From: Anaerolineae bacterium
GTDB lineage: Bacteria > Chloroflexota > Anaerolineae > Aggregatilineales > Aggregatilineaceae
NCBI GenBank assembly: GCA_018432315.1
Contig: JAHDLB010000030.1
Location: 62,001 to 126,000 of the forward strand
Direction of reading: 5' to 3'
DNA: 64,000 bases
The notes beneath the pieces were generated by a model that worked only from the letters and a program-made list of their open reading frames with translations, was not told the DNA's origin and ran no database searches. The translations under genes and the position numbers were made by a program. Of this stretch, positions 33,109-42,435 are shown piece by piece (positions within the stretch are counted from its first letter, which is position 1; each line of letters starts with the position of its first letter).

Positions 33109-35709
33109 TTACTCGCCCACCAGCCGTTTCAGCTCGTACAACTTGGTGATCGCGTCCAGCGGCGACAGCTCATCGACCTTGAGATCGCGCAGCAGCTTGA
33201 TCACCGGGTCGGGGTCCGTCTCGAAGAACGAAAGCTGCACGGTCTGCGAGGACTCTTCACGCGGCTTGATCGTGAAGTCGCCGCCGGCCTCCTCCAGTTC
33301 TTCGAGGATCTCGGCGGCACGGTTGATCACCGCCTTGGGGATGCCTGCAAGCTGGGCAACGTGAATGCCGTAGGACCGGTTTGCCCCGCCGGGCATCAGC
33401 CGGTGCAGGAACACGACGTCGTCGCCTTCTTCCGCGACGGCGACGTTATAGTTGCGCACGCCGGGCAGGATGTTCGCCAGCTCGGTCAGCTCGTGATAGT
33501 GGGTCGCGAACAGTGTCCGCGCGCGCAGGCGCGGATTGTTGTGGATGTGCTCGACCACCGCGCGGGCGATTGCCATGCCGTCATACGTGCTCGTGCCGCG
33601 CCCGATCTCGTCCAGGATGATCAGGCTGCGCGACGTGGCGTGCGTGAGGATCAACGCCAGCTCGACCATCTCCACCATGAACGTCGACTGCCCGGCGTGG
33701 ATTTCGTCCTGGGCGCCGATGCGCGTGAAGATGCGGTCCGCCAGCCCGATCGTCGCCTCGCGCGCCGGGACGAAACTGCCGATCTGCGCCATCAGCACCA
33801 CCAGCGCCACCTGCCGGATGATCGTGCTCTTGCCGGCCATGTTCGGCCCGGTGATGATGTGCAGCCGTTCCTTCTCGTCGAAGTGCGTGTCGTTGGGCAC
33901 GAACCGCTCGCCGTGCAGCGTCCGCTCGACGACCGGGTGTCGCCCGTCGCGAATGTCGAGCACGTCGTCATCGGTCAGTTGGGGCCGCGTGTAGTTCTCG
34001 CGCGCGGCCACCTCCGCCAGCGACGCGAACGCGTCCAGGTGCGCCAGCGCGCGCGCCGTCCGCAGCAGCGCCTCCGACCGGGCCAGCACCTGGTCGCACA
34101 ATTCGCGGAACAGCCGCTGCTCGATCTCCAGCAGGCGCTCGTCGGCGTTGAGGATCAGCGACTCGTACTCCTTTAGCTCCGGCGTGATGTACCGCTCGGC
34201 ATTGACCAGCGTCTGCTTGCGGATGTAGTCGTCGGGCACCTTCTCGCTGTTGGCCCGGCTCACCTCCAGGTAATAGCCGAACACCTTGTTATAGCCGACC
34301 TTCAGGCTCTTGATGCCGGTCCGCTCGCGCTCGGTTTCTTCCAGGCTGGCGACCCAGTCTTTCGCGCCCCGGCTGGAGGCCATCACCTGGTCGAGCTCCG
34401 GCGAATAGCCGGGCCGGAACGCGCCCGGCGCGGTGAGCGTCGCCGGCGGGTCATCGACCAGCGCCCGTTCGATCAGGTCGGCGGTGTCCGCGCACGGATC
34501 GAGCGCGTCGGACACGCTGCGCAGCGCCTCGGCGGGCGCGATCACTTCCTTGAGATCGGGCACGGCGCGCAGGCTGGCCGCCAGCGCCAGCAAGTCGCGC
34601 GGGCCCGCCCGGCCCACCAGCAGGCGGTTGACCAGCCGCTCCAGGTCGCTGACGTTGCGCAGCTTCTCGCGCGTGGACGTCCGCGCCGTCCCGGACCCGG
34701 CCAGCGCCTCGACCGCGTCGAGCCGGGCTTCCAACCGCGCGCGATCGAGCAGCGGCTGCCCGATCCACGTGCGCAGCAGCCGCCCGCCCATCGGCGTGAC
34801 CGTGCGATCCAGCACGTCGAGCAGCGAGCCGCGCTTGCCCCCCTCGCGGATCGTCTCGATCAGTTCCAGGTTGCGGCGCGTGGCCGAATCGAGCGTCATG
34901 AAATGGGACGTGGTATACGTCCGGATGGTGGCGAGCTGCGTCAGGGCACTGCGCTGCGTGTCCTGCAGGTACGCCAGGATGGCGCCCGCCGCGCGGACGG
35001 CCAGCGGCGCCTCGTGCAGCCCGAACCCGTCCAGCGTGGACACCTCGAAGTGGTCGAGCAGCGTCTGCCGCGCGAACCCCTGCTCGAAGCGGTAATCGGG
35101 CACCGGCGTCAGGTGCGCCCCGGCAGGCAGCGTCACGCCGCGCTCGCTCCAGCCGGCGGGCAGCAGCACCTCGCGCGGCTCAAGCCGGGCCAGCTCCTCG
35201 ACCACGGTCAGCGTCGCCCCCTCGCCGTCGAGCTGCGTGGCGGCGAACTCGCCCGTGCTGATATCGACGTAGGCCAGCCCCACCCCGGCCCAGCCGCTCC
35301 CCTGGCGGTCCGGCTCCGGCGCCAGCGCCAGCAGGTAATTGTGCCGCGTGTCGGCCAGCATGCCCGGCTCCATGACTGTGCCCGGCGTGATCACGCGCGA
35401 CACTTCGCGGGGCGTCAGGCCGCCGACCGGCTCGCTGCCGACCTGCTCGATCACGGCCACGTGATAGCCCTTCTCCACCAGCCGCGCGATGTAGCCCTCC
35501 ACGGCGTGATGGGGGACGCCGCACATCGGGACGCGCTCGCCCTTGGCGACCGGGCGCCCGGTGAGCACCAGGTCCAGCTCGCGGGCGGCCAACTCGGCAT
35601 CGGCGTCGAACATCTCGTAGAAATCGCCCAGGCGGAACATCACGATCGCGTCGGGGAACTGGCTCTTGAAGTCGAGATATTGTTGGCGGGACGGCGTTAC
35701 TTTTGGCAT
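33109..35709 (-). CDS. mutS: DNA mismatch repair protein MutS
   Basis: Protein of 866 residues, normal length. Mismatch-binding domain I starts early (QYLDFKSQFPDAIVMFRLGD with the Phe-x-Glu wedge FYE in GDFYEMFDADAE). ATPase: ITGPNMAGKST (~620-630), the signature VEMVELALILTHAT, Walker B and D-loop ILDEIGRGTSTYDGMA (~695-710), THYHEL. The intact wedge motif and ATPase show a true MutS1, not MutS2. The ATG at 35709 gives the usual N-terminus; the open frame running to 36162 is antisense to the ROK gene. No mutL is in the window. Confidence 0.96.
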   Translation of the reverse strand: MPKVTPSRQQYLDFKSQFPDAIVMFRLGDFYEMFDADAELAARELDLVLTGRPVAKGERVPMCGVPHHAVEGYIARLVEKGYHVAVIEQVGSEPVGGLTPREVSRVITPGTVMEPGMLADTRHNYLLALAPEPDRQGSGWAGVGLAYVDISTGEFAATQLDGEGATLTVVEELARLEPREVLLPAGWSERGVTLPAGAHLTPVPDYRFEQGFARQTLLDHFEVSTLDGFGLHEAPLAVRAAGAILAYLQDTQRSALTQLATIRTYTTSHFMTLDSATRRNLELIETIREGGKRGSLLDVLDRTVTPMGGRLLRTWIGQPLLDRARLEARLDAVEALAGSGTARTSTREKLRNVSDLERLVNRLLVGRAGPRDLLALAASLRAVPDLKEVIAPAEALRSVSDALDPCADTADLIERALVDDPPATLTAPGAFRPGYSPELDQVMASSRGAKDWVASLEETERERTGIKSLKVGYNKVFGYYLEVSRANSEKVPDDYIRKQTLVNAERYITPELKEYESLILNADERLLEIEQRLFRELCDQVLARSEALLRTARALAHLDAFASLAEVAARENYTRPQLTDDDVLDIRDGRHPVVERTLHGERFVPNDTHFDEKERLHIITGPNMAGKSTIIRQVALVVLMAQIGSFVPAREATIGLADRIFTRIGAQDEIHAGQSTFMVEMVELALILTHATSRSLIILDEIGRGTSTYDGMAIARAVVEHIHNNPRLRARTLFATHYHELTELANILPGVRNYNVAVAEEGDDVVFLHRLMPGGANRSYGIHVAQLAGIPKAVINRAAEILEELEEAGGDFTIKPREESSQTVQLSFFETDPDPVIKLLRDLKVDELSPLDAITKLYELKRLVGE

Positions 35710-35813
35710 AGAGGTTTTATCAATTCTTTTTTTAGGGTATGATTTGCCGCACACAGCGCCGTGTATTCTAACAAGTGCGCACCCGCGCGCCAATAGCGGG
35801 TCGGGCACATCCA

Positions 35814-35822
35814 TGATAAAAT
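35814..35822 (+). promoter_or_regulatory. Extended -10 promoter of the ROK gene
   Basis: TGATAAAAT, TGnTAAAAT-type box, followed by AAGGGAG (35829-35835) and the ATG at 35846. Confidence 0.5.
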
Positions 35823-35845
35823 GACAGTAAGGGAGCAGACGGTCA

Positions 35846-36799
35846 ATGGATGAAGTCATCGTTGGAGTCGACCTGGGCGGCACCCAGATGCGGGTTGGGC
35901 TTTTTACCCGCGACCTGCATCTCCTGGAACGCCTGGCCGAGCCAACTCTGGCCCACGAGGGGCAGGACAGCGTCATCAGCCGCCTGCTCGACCTGATCGA
36001 GCGCGCCATCCCAACCGGCGGGGAAACATCCATTCTGGGAATCGGCGTATCGGCCCCCGGCCCGATCAATCCGCGGACCGGAACCATTCTGTCGCCGCCC
36101 AACCTGCCCGGCTGGCGCCGGGTCGCCCTGCGCCAGATCGTCGAGGATCGACTCGGATTCACAACCTATCTGGGCAACGATGCCAACGTCGCCGCCCTGG
36201 CCGAAGCGACGCGGGGCGCGGCTCACGGCTACAAGTACGTGGTCTACCTGACCGTGAGCACCGGCATCGGCAGCGGCATCATCGACGACGGGCATTTGCT
36301 CATCGGCTCCAGCGGGCTGGGCGCCGAAGCCGGGCACACGATTCTGGTGGTCGATGGACGCGTGTCTACCCTGGAAAAGGAGGCCGCCGGCCCGGCCATC
36401 GCCGCGAAAGCTGTCGCGCACATCGAGGCCGGCGAGCCGACCGCCATCCGCGATCTGGTGAACGGCGACTTGAGCCAGGTCACGGCCAAGACAGTCGGCC
36501 AGGCCGCCGCCGAGGGCGATTCACTGGCGCGGGACCTGATCCGGCGGGCCGGCTCGATGGTCGGGCTGGGCATCGTCAGCCTGATGCACCTGTTCAATCC
36601 GCAGATCATCGTCGTCGGGGGCGGAGTCACCAAGACGGGCGATCTGCTGTTCGAGCCGATGCGTGAGGCCGTCCGGCAGTACACGATCGACCCCGCCTAC
36701 TGCGACAACGTGCCGATTGTCCCTGCGGCGCTGGGGGATAACGTGGCGTTGATCGGGGCCGCGGCGCTGGTTGCGACGCAAGGCGGCACGCGGCTGTAA
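35846..36799 (+). CDS. ROK-family sugar kinase lacking the zinc motif
   Basis: Protein of 317 residues. ATP phosphate loop VDLGGTQMRVG (Asp9), sugar-site LGNDANVAALAE (~109-120) and GLGAEAGHTIL (Glu161, His164). ROK proteins then carry C-x-C-G-x2-G-C-x-E binding zinc; here that place reads VVDGRVSTLEKEAAG with no Cys, though the ExGH Glu/His are kept. Some thermophile and archaeal ROK glucokinases also lack it (known in part), so activity is likely. No DNA-binding domain is present, so it is an enzyme rather than a NagC/XylR-type repressor. Probably phosphorylates glucose, GlcNAc or a similar hexose. Confidence 0.85.
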   Translation: MDEVIVGVDLGGTQMRVGLFTRDLHLLERLAEPTLAHEGQDSVISRLLDLIERAIPTGGETSILGIGVSAPGPINPRTGTILSPPNLPGWRRVALRQIVEDRLGFTTYLGNDANVAALAEATRGAAHGYKYVVYLTVSTGIGSGIIDDGHLLIGSSGLGAEAGHTILVVDGRVSTLEKEAAGPAIAAKAVAHIEAGEPTAIRDLVNGDLSQVTAKTVGQAAAEGDSLARDLIRRAGSMVGLGIVSLMHLFNPQIIVVGGGVTKTGDLLFEPMREAVRQYTIDPAYCDNVPIVPAALGDNVALIGAAALVATQGGTRL

Positions 36800-36865
36800 T
36801 CCTATCATGGCAAGTGAGCAACCTACGCGCAATCAAGCGCCTGCACGATAGAAAGCGTACAACAC

Positions 36866-37567
36866 ATGGCAAAACCGGCAACCGTCCTGGTCATCGACGA
36901 TGATCGTACCCTCGTCCACCTGGTTACGAATGCGCTCCAACAGGAGGAGTATGCCGTTTTGAACGCGTACGATGGTCAGGAAGGCCTGCGCAAGATGTAC
37001 GAAACCCGGCCCGACCTGATCATCCTCGACATCAACATGCCGACGATGGACGGCTGGACGGTCTGCCAGCGCATCCGCGAGGTCAGCAACGTCCCGATCG
37101 TCATGCTCACCGCCCGCGACGAGCCAGAGGAGATCGTCAAGGGGCTGGACATGGGCGCGGATGACTACATCCTCAAGCCGTTCCAGATCACGGTGCTGCT
37201 GGCGCGCGTGCGGGCCAACCTGCGTCGCGCGGCGACCGAGCCAACCGTCGTCCGGAAAGACGTCGTCTACAGCGACGACTACCTCACCATCAACCTGGAC
37301 GAGCACCGCGTCACCATCGAGGGCGAGCCGGTGCGCCTGACGCCCACCGAGTTCAACCTGCTGGCCCACCTGGTCGATGCCTCGCCGCGCATCGTGTCGT
37401 ACCGCGACCTGCTCGAGCAGGTGTGGGGCTTCGAATACATCGACGACATCGACTACCTGCGCGTGTACATCTGGCACCTGCGCCGCAAGCTGGAGCGCAA
37501 CCCCAAGGAGCCGGTCTACATCATCAACGAGCTGGGCGTCGGCTACCGCTTCGAGAAACAGAAATAG
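36866..37567 (+). CDS. OmpR/PhoB-type response regulator
   Basis: Protein of 233 residues. Receiver 1-~120 with acidic pocket Asp11/Asp12/Asp13, phospho-acceptor Asp55 in LIILDINMPTMDGW, Thr in MLTARD and Lys in YILKPF. Winged-helix DNA-binding domain ~135-230 (LTPTEFNLLAHLV, YLRVYIWHLRRKLE, ELGVGYRFEKQ). It likely works with the histidine kinase at 39283-40857, with which it shares no operon because an aminotransferase gene lies between. Target genes unknown. Starts 66 bp after the ROK gene. Confidence 0.93.
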   Translation: MAKPATVLVIDDDRTLVHLVTNALQQEEYAVLNAYDGQEGLRKMYETRPDLIILDINMPTMDGWTVCQRIREVSNVPIVMLTARDEPEEIVKGLDMGADDYILKPFQITVLLARVRANLRRAATEPTVVRKDVVYSDDYLTINLDEHRVTIEGEPVRLTPTEFNLLAHLVDASPRIVSYRDLLEQVWGFEYIDDIDYLRVYIWHLRRKLERNPKEPVYIINELGVGYRFEKQK

Positions 37568-37779
37568 GCGTTTTCTCCCCACAACCGGCTTCGCGCGCCG
37601 CCACCGGCGCCGCTTTCTCCTGCTTCACAGCCAAATGACGGGGCCGGGCTGGTGCCATTCGTCCCTTGCCCGAAAGCCTGCCAGACGAGATAATGTGAGC
37701 AGGGATGGCTGGCCCATCCGGGCGCGTTGTGCTGCGCCACCCGTGAAATGATGATTTTTGCTGACATCAGGAGGACTGT

Positions 37780-39114
37780 ATGGTTTCCACCGACCGGGTC
37801 ATGCCCGGGCCAAATGCAAAAGCGTTGATCGAACGCGATTCGGCGGTGATCTCGCCGTCTTACACCCGCGGCTATCCCCTCGTCATGGAGCGTGGCGAAG
37901 GGTCGAATGTGTGGGACGTGGACGGTAACCGCTTCATCGACTTCACCACCGGGATCGCCGTCACCGCAACCGGGCACGCACATCCCCACGTGGTCAAAGC
38001 CATTCAGGAACAGGCCGCCAAGTTCTTGCACATGTCCGGCACGGATTTCTACTATCCCAGCCAGGTCGAGCTGGCCGAGCGGCTGGTATCGGTCGCGCCC
38101 TTCGCGGAAGACGCGATGGTCTTCTTCGGCAACAGCGGCGCCGAAGCCATCGAGGCCGCCGTCAAGCTCGCCCGCTATTACACCGGTCGCCCGCGCTTCA
38201 TCGCGTTTCTGCGCGCCTTCCACGGTCGGACGATGGGCGCGCTCAGCTTCACGGCCAGCAAGTACGTCCAGCGGCAGGGCTTCTTCCCGCTCATTCCCGG
38301 CATCACCCACGTCCCTTATCCCGACCCGTACCGCCCGATCCTCAACCTGGACGGATACAACGATTACGGGGAAGCCGTGCTGGACTACATCGAGAACGTC
38401 ATCTTCAAGACGCTGGTGCCCGCCAACGAAGTCGCCGGCATTCTCGTCGAGCCGATCCAGGGCGAGGGCGGCTACGTCGTCCCGCCGGACGGCTTCCTGC
38501 CCGGCCTGCGCGAGCTGTGCGATCGCTACGACATCCTGCTCATCGCCGACGAAGTGCAGACCGGCATGGGCCGCACCGGGAAATGGTGGGGCGTCGATCA
38601 CTGGGACGTCGAGCCGGATATCGTCTGCTCGGCCAAGGGGATCGCCAGCGGGATGCCGCTCGGCGCCATCATCGCCCGCAAGGACATCATGAGCGACTGG
38701 GCACCCGGCGCCCACGCGAGCACCTTCGGCGGCAACCCGGTGAGCTGCGCGGCGGCGATTGCCACCTTCGACCTGCTGAAGGACGGGCTGATCGACAACG
38801 CGGCCCGCATGGGCGAGTACATGATGGGCAAGCTGGACGACATGGCCGGGCGTCACCCAAGCATCGGCCAGGTGCGCGGCAAGGGGCTGATGGTCGGCGT
38901 CGAGTTCGTCATGGACCGCGACACGCGCGAGCCAGCGGTCGACCTCCGCAACAAGATCGTGGATTACGCGTTCGAGGAGCAGTTGCTGCTGCTCGGCTGC
39001 GGCACGAACACCATGCGCCTGATCCCGCCGCTCAACGTGGACCGGGCCACGATCGACCAGGCGCTGCTGATCTTCGAGCACGCCCTCTCGCGCGCCGAGG
39101 AAGATTACCTCTAG
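37780..39114 (+). CDS. Class III PLP aminotransferase (GabT/ArgD-like)
   Basis: Protein of 444 residues. PLP-binding motifs: NSGAEAIEAAVKLAR, HGRTMGALSFT, VEPIQGEGGY, IADEVQTGMGRTG and Lys286 in CSAKGIASGMPLG forming the Schiff base. The fold-type I family contains 4-aminobutyrate, acetylornithine and beta-alanine aminotransferases; the FGNSGAEA form and the 440-residue length lean toward GABA or ornithine-like omega-aminotransferase, but the substrate cannot be fixed. CAGGAGG precedes the ATG. It lies between the response regulator and its probable kinase. Confidence 0.9.
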   Translation: MVSTDRVMPGPNAKALIERDSAVISPSYTRGYPLVMERGEGSNVWDVDGNRFIDFTTGIAVTATGHAHPHVVKAIQEQAAKFLHMSGTDFYYPSQVELAERLVSVAPFAEDAMVFFGNSGAEAIEAAVKLARYYTGRPRFIAFLRAFHGRTMGALSFTASKYVQRQGFFPLIPGITHVPYPDPYRPILNLDGYNDYGEAVLDYIENVIFKTLVPANEVAGILVEPIQGEGGYVVPPDGFLPGLRELCDRYDILLIADEVQTGMGRTGKWWGVDHWDVEPDIVCSAKGIASGMPLGAIIARKDIMSDWAPGAHASTFGGNPVSCAAAIATFDLLKDGLIDNAARMGEYMMGKLDDMAGRHPSIGQVRGKGLMVGVEFVMDRDTREPAVDLRNKIVDYAFEEQLLLLGCGTNTMRLIPPLNVDRATIDQALLIFEHALSRAEEDYL

Positions 39115-39130
39115 GTCCGCACGATCTTCA

Positions 39131-39182
39131 CACGATGCGCCGCGTAGGTGCCGTCAAACGGGTCGCCCTGCGGCGCATCGTG
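39131..39182 (+). other. 13-bp perfect inverted repeat after the aminotransferase gene
   Basis: CACGATGCGCCGC (39131-39143) pairs exactly with GCGGCGCATCGTG (39170-39182); the 26-base loop contains a smaller CCGT-CAA-ACGG hairpin (39151-39161). No T-tract follows. A second G/C hairpin lies at 39234-39252. Could be a terminator structure, an RNA stability element or a protein-binding site. Confidence 0.5.
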
Positions 39183-39264
39183 CCGCTTCGTTAGAAATCC
39201 GCAAGATCTGCGCATAGTTTGCACAAGAAGCGAGCCCCGGACCTTCCGGGGCCCGCTGCCCCCG

Positions 39265-39273
39265 TGCTAAAAT
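39265..39273 (+). promoter_or_regulatory. Extended -10 promoter of the histidine kinase gene
   Basis: TGCTAAAAT ends 9 bases before the ATG at 39283, giving an almost leaderless transcript. This decides the start, for there is no ribosome site. Confidence 0.55.
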
Positions 39274-39282
39274 AGCAATACT

Positions 39283-40857
39283 ATGTTCCTGCTACCCGAT
39301 TATCGCGTGCGACAGCGCGATTACCTGCTCAACATCAGCCGCGCCATCACGGCCCAGCTCGACCTGGGCGAAGTGCTGCGGATGATCCTCCAGGCGGCCA
39401 CGTCCATGCTGGCCGGCGAGGTAGGCATGATCGCGCTGCGTGACGGCGACGACTACCACGTGCGCGCCGTGATCGGCGTCGACGCCGAGGATGCGCACCT
39501 GTTCGATCCCCTGCTCGAAGACCTGAGCCCCCGCACGGCGGGCGAGTTCGACATGTCGCTGCTGCATCTCAAGATGCGGCGCGTGGCGCGCGTCGTCGAT
39601 CTGAACCTGAGCCAGGTCATCGCCCTGCCGATGGTCGTCGCCAACAACCTGCTCGGCATCCTGTTCATCTTCCGGGCCTACGCGGGCACGCCCACCGAGA
39701 ACGACAACCGGCTGCTGCAAAGTTTCGCCGATCAGGCGGCCATCGCCGTGCACAACGCGCGCATGTACGAGTTCGCCAACCAGGAGCGCAACCGGCTGGC
39801 GGCCATTCTCGATCACAGCGCCGACGGCGTGATGATCCTCGATGGCGGCCTGCACGTCGAGCGCTGGAACCGCGCCCTCAGCCGGATCACCGGCCTGCAA
39901 GCTGAGCAGGCCCAGGGGCGCCATCACGACGTCGTCATCCGCTGGAAACACCGCGAGATGGGCCCGGACCTGCAAGAGGCGGTCGATAATGGGTGGCCCC
40001 AGCGGCTGTCCGGCGACGCCGCGCCCGACACGCTCTACGTCGAGGGCGACCTCGAACGCCTGGACGGCTCGACGATCAGCGTGGGGATCACGTATGCGCC
40101 GCTGGGAAAGAGCAACGGCGAGTTGCAAAACATTATCGCCAACGTGCGCGACATCACGCACTTCCGCGAGGCGGAGCAGCTCAAATCGACGTTCATCTCG
40201 GTGATCTCGCACGAGCTCAAGACGCCGGTCGCGCTGATCAAAGGCTATGCCGACACGCTGAGCCGCGACGACGCCGACTGGGATCTGGGCACCATTCGCG
40301 GCGGCCTCAAGGTGATCGAAGAAGAGGCCGACCGCCTGGGTGAGCTGATCGAGAACCTGCTCGCGGCGTCCAAGCTCCAGGCCGAGGGGATGCGGCTCAA
40401 CCTGGACGACGCCAACCTGCCCTTGATCGCCCAGCAGTCTATCGAGCGCTTCCAGACCCAGACCGACCGGCACGAGCTGCGTATCGAATTCCCCGAGGAC
40501 TTTCCGATTATCTGTGGCGACGCGACGCGGCTGCGCCAGGTGCTCGACAACCTGGTGAGCAACGCGATCAAGTATTCGCCCAAAGGCGGCGAGATCGTGA
40601 TCCGGGGGCGCTATGACGACAAGTGGGTGCGCGTCGCCGTCAGCGACCAGGGCCCCGGCCTGCCCGAAGACCAGCTCGAGCGCGTCTTCGAGCGCTTCCA
40701 CCGCGTCAACAACGCGCTGACCAACAACACCCAGGGGACGGGCCTGGGGCTGTACCTTGCCCACGCCGTCATCACGGCCCACGGCGGGCGCATCTGGGCC
40801 AGCAACAATCCGGGCGGCGGCGCCACGTTTTCGTTCACGCTGCCCCGGCGCGAATAG
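39283..40857 (+). CDS. GAF-PAS histidine kinase
   Basis: Soluble sensor kinase of 524 residues with no membrane segment. GAF domain ~15-160 (GEVGMIALRDG, LLGILFIF), PAS ~172-290 (ILDHSADGVMILDGGLHVERWN), HisKA with His310 in SVISHELKTPVALIKGY, and HATPase (QVLDNLVSNAIKYSPKGG N-box, VSDQGPGLPEDQ, GTGLGLYLAHAV). Being cytoplasmic, it senses an internal ligand, nucleotide or redox state through GAF/PAS. Most likely partner is the response regulator at 36866-37567. Promoter and start are nearly fused, so translation starts without a ribosome site. Confidence 0.92.
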   Translation: MFLLPDYRVRQRDYLLNISRAITAQLDLGEVLRMILQAATSMLAGEVGMIALRDGDDYHVRAVIGVDAEDAHLFDPLLEDLSPRTAGEFDMSLLHLKMRRVARVVDLNLSQVIALPMVVANNLLGILFIFRAYAGTPTENDNRLLQSFADQAAIAVHNARMYEFANQERNRLAAILDHSADGVMILDGGLHVERWNRALSRITGLQAEQAQGRHHDVVIRWKHREMGPDLQEAVDNGWPQRLSGDAAPDTLYVEGDLERLDGSTISVGITYAPLGKSNGELQNIIANVRDITHFREAEQLKSTFISVISHELKTPVALIKGYADTLSRDDADWDLGTIRGGLKVIEEEADRLGELIENLLAASKLQAEGMRLNLDDANLPLIAQQSIERFQTQTDRHELRIEFPEDFPIICGDATRLRQVLDNLVSNAIKYSPKGGEIVIRGRYDDKWVRVAVSDQGPGLPEDQLERVFERFHRVNNALTNNTQGTGLGLYLAHAVITAHGGRIWASNNPGGGATFSFTLPRRE

Positions 40858-40963
40858 GCCGGGCGAGACGCCGTCTTCATGCGATAATCCACAACATCAG
40901 TTACACTGTCCTGGTTCACGATTCAGCCCTATATGGCTGTCAGCGTTTTGAGGAGCTTCCTTC

Positions 40964-42340
40964 ATGTCCCAAGTAGTCAGAACTTCGCTCAACTGCCCCC
41001 GCTGTGGACAGACGTTCCCGGCGATTATCGAGCAAATCATCGACGTTGGCCGCGATCCCCAGGCCAAGGCCCGCTTCCTGTCGGGGCGAGTCAACGCGAT
41101 CTCCTGCCCCAACTGCGGCCACGCCATGGCGATCGGTACGCCGCTGCTCTACCACGACCCGGCCAAAGAGCTGCTGCTGGTGTACGTGCCCATGGAGCTG
41201 AACATCAACCAGCAGGAACGGGAAGGCGTCATCGGCGATCTCACCCGCCGCGTGACGGAGAGCATCCCGCCCGAACAGCGGAAAGCCTACCTGCTCCAGC
41301 CGCGCCAGGCGCTCACCATCCCCGGCATGATCGACACGATCCTCGAGGCGGATGGCATCACCGAAGAAATGCGCGAGGCCCAGCGCGATAAGATGCACAC
41401 GATGGAGATGTTCCTCTCGGTGAGCCAGGATGAATGGCCCCGGCTGATCGAGGAGCACGACGGGCAGATCGATCACGAGTTCTTCCAGATGCTGCTCGTC
41501 ACCATCGAGAACGCCGCCGAAACGGGCCACCGGCCCATGGCCGAGAACCTGCTGGAGCTGTACAACTACCTGATCGAGAACACGGCGACCGGGCGCGAGG
41601 TCGTCCAGGCGGCCCAGGCACAGGAACAGGTCGTGCAGGACGTCGCCGCGGACTTGCAGGCCCTGGGCGACAACGCCACCCGCGAGGATTTCATGAACCT
41701 GGTGCTCAGCTACGCGGGCGACGAAGAACGCATTCAAGCGGTCGTCGGCCTGATCCGCCCGGCGCTCGATTACACCTTCTTCCAGGACCTGTCACGGCGC
41801 GTCGAGGCCGCCAGCGGTGACGAACGCGAGCGGCTGGCCGGCCTGCGCGAGCGGCTCCACGAGCTGACCACTATGCTCGACAAGCAGACCCAGGCCGTGA
41901 TCCAGCGCGCGACGGACACGCTGCGGAGCATCATCAACAGCGAGGATATCGAGGCCGCCATCCGACCGCGCCTCGACCAGATCGACGACACGTTCCTGGC
42001 CGTGCTGCAGGCCAACATCCAGACCGCCGAGCAGCATCAGGACACGCGCACCGCCGACCGGCTGCGGATGGTGCTGCAAAAGACGCTCGAAATCCTGCGC
42101 GAGAACGCCCCGCCCCAGATCCGGTTCATCAACGAATTGATGTCCGCCGAGTCCGACGACGACGCGCAGGCGTTGATCGAAAGCGAGGCCCCGCGCTTCG
42201 GGCCGGAGCTGCTCGAGCTGATGGAGGCCATCGCCCAGGACCTCGACGAGGGCGACCAGCCCGCCGAGGCCGGGCGTCTGCGCGCCATGCGCGACCGGGC
42301 GAGTGCGTTCGTCGCCGCATCACCGAGCGGGATGCAGTAA
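40964..42340 (+). CDS. CpXC-domain protein with long helical C-terminus
   Basis: Protein of 458 residues. The N-terminal CpXC zinc-ribbon domain has CPRCG (Cys11, Cys14) and CPNCG (Cys48, Cys51) around a beta structure (~1-110). The rest (~115-458) is almost wholly helical, with many Glu/Arg/Gln heptad-like stretches (RERLHELTTMLDKQTQAVIQ; RPRLDQIDDTFLAVLQANIQ). CpXC proteins are common in Chloroflexota and Firmicutes and their function is unknown; zinc ribbon plus coiled coil suggests a scaffold or nucleic-acid/protein-binding role. GAGGAG precedes the ATG. Confidence 0.8.
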   Translation: MSQVVRTSLNCPRCGQTFPAIIEQIIDVGRDPQAKARFLSGRVNAISCPNCGHAMAIGTPLLYHDPAKELLLVYVPMELNINQQEREGVIGDLTRRVTESIPPEQRKAYLLQPRQALTIPGMIDTILEADGITEEMREAQRDKMHTMEMFLSVSQDEWPRLIEEHDGQIDHEFFQMLLVTIENAAETGHRPMAENLLELYNYLIENTATGREVVQAAQAQEQVVQDVAADLQALGDNATREDFMNLVLSYAGDEERIQAVVGLIRPALDYTFFQDLSRRVEAASGDERERLAGLRERLHELTTMLDKQTQAVIQRATDTLRSIINSEDIEAAIRPRLDQIDDTFLAVLQANIQTAEQHQDTRTADRLRMVLQKTLEILRENAPPQIRFINELMSAESDDDAQALIESEAPRFGPELLELMEAIAQDLDEGDQPAEAGRLRAMRDRASAFVAASPSGMQ

Positions 42341-42369
42341 TCCCCGCACCATCACTGCACCAAATCAAC

Positions 42370-42404
42370 AGGGCCGCGATGTGGCTGCATCGTGGCCCTA
42401 TTCG
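42370..42404 (+). terminator. Terminator of the CpXC gene
   Basis: A 12-bp stem with one G-T wobble (42370-42381 with 42388-42399, loop of 6), then ATTCGTT. Convergent genes here make a bidirectional role possible. Confidence 0.6.
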
Positions 42405-42435
42405 TTCGATCACCCGTTCCCCTGTGCCAGCGAGT

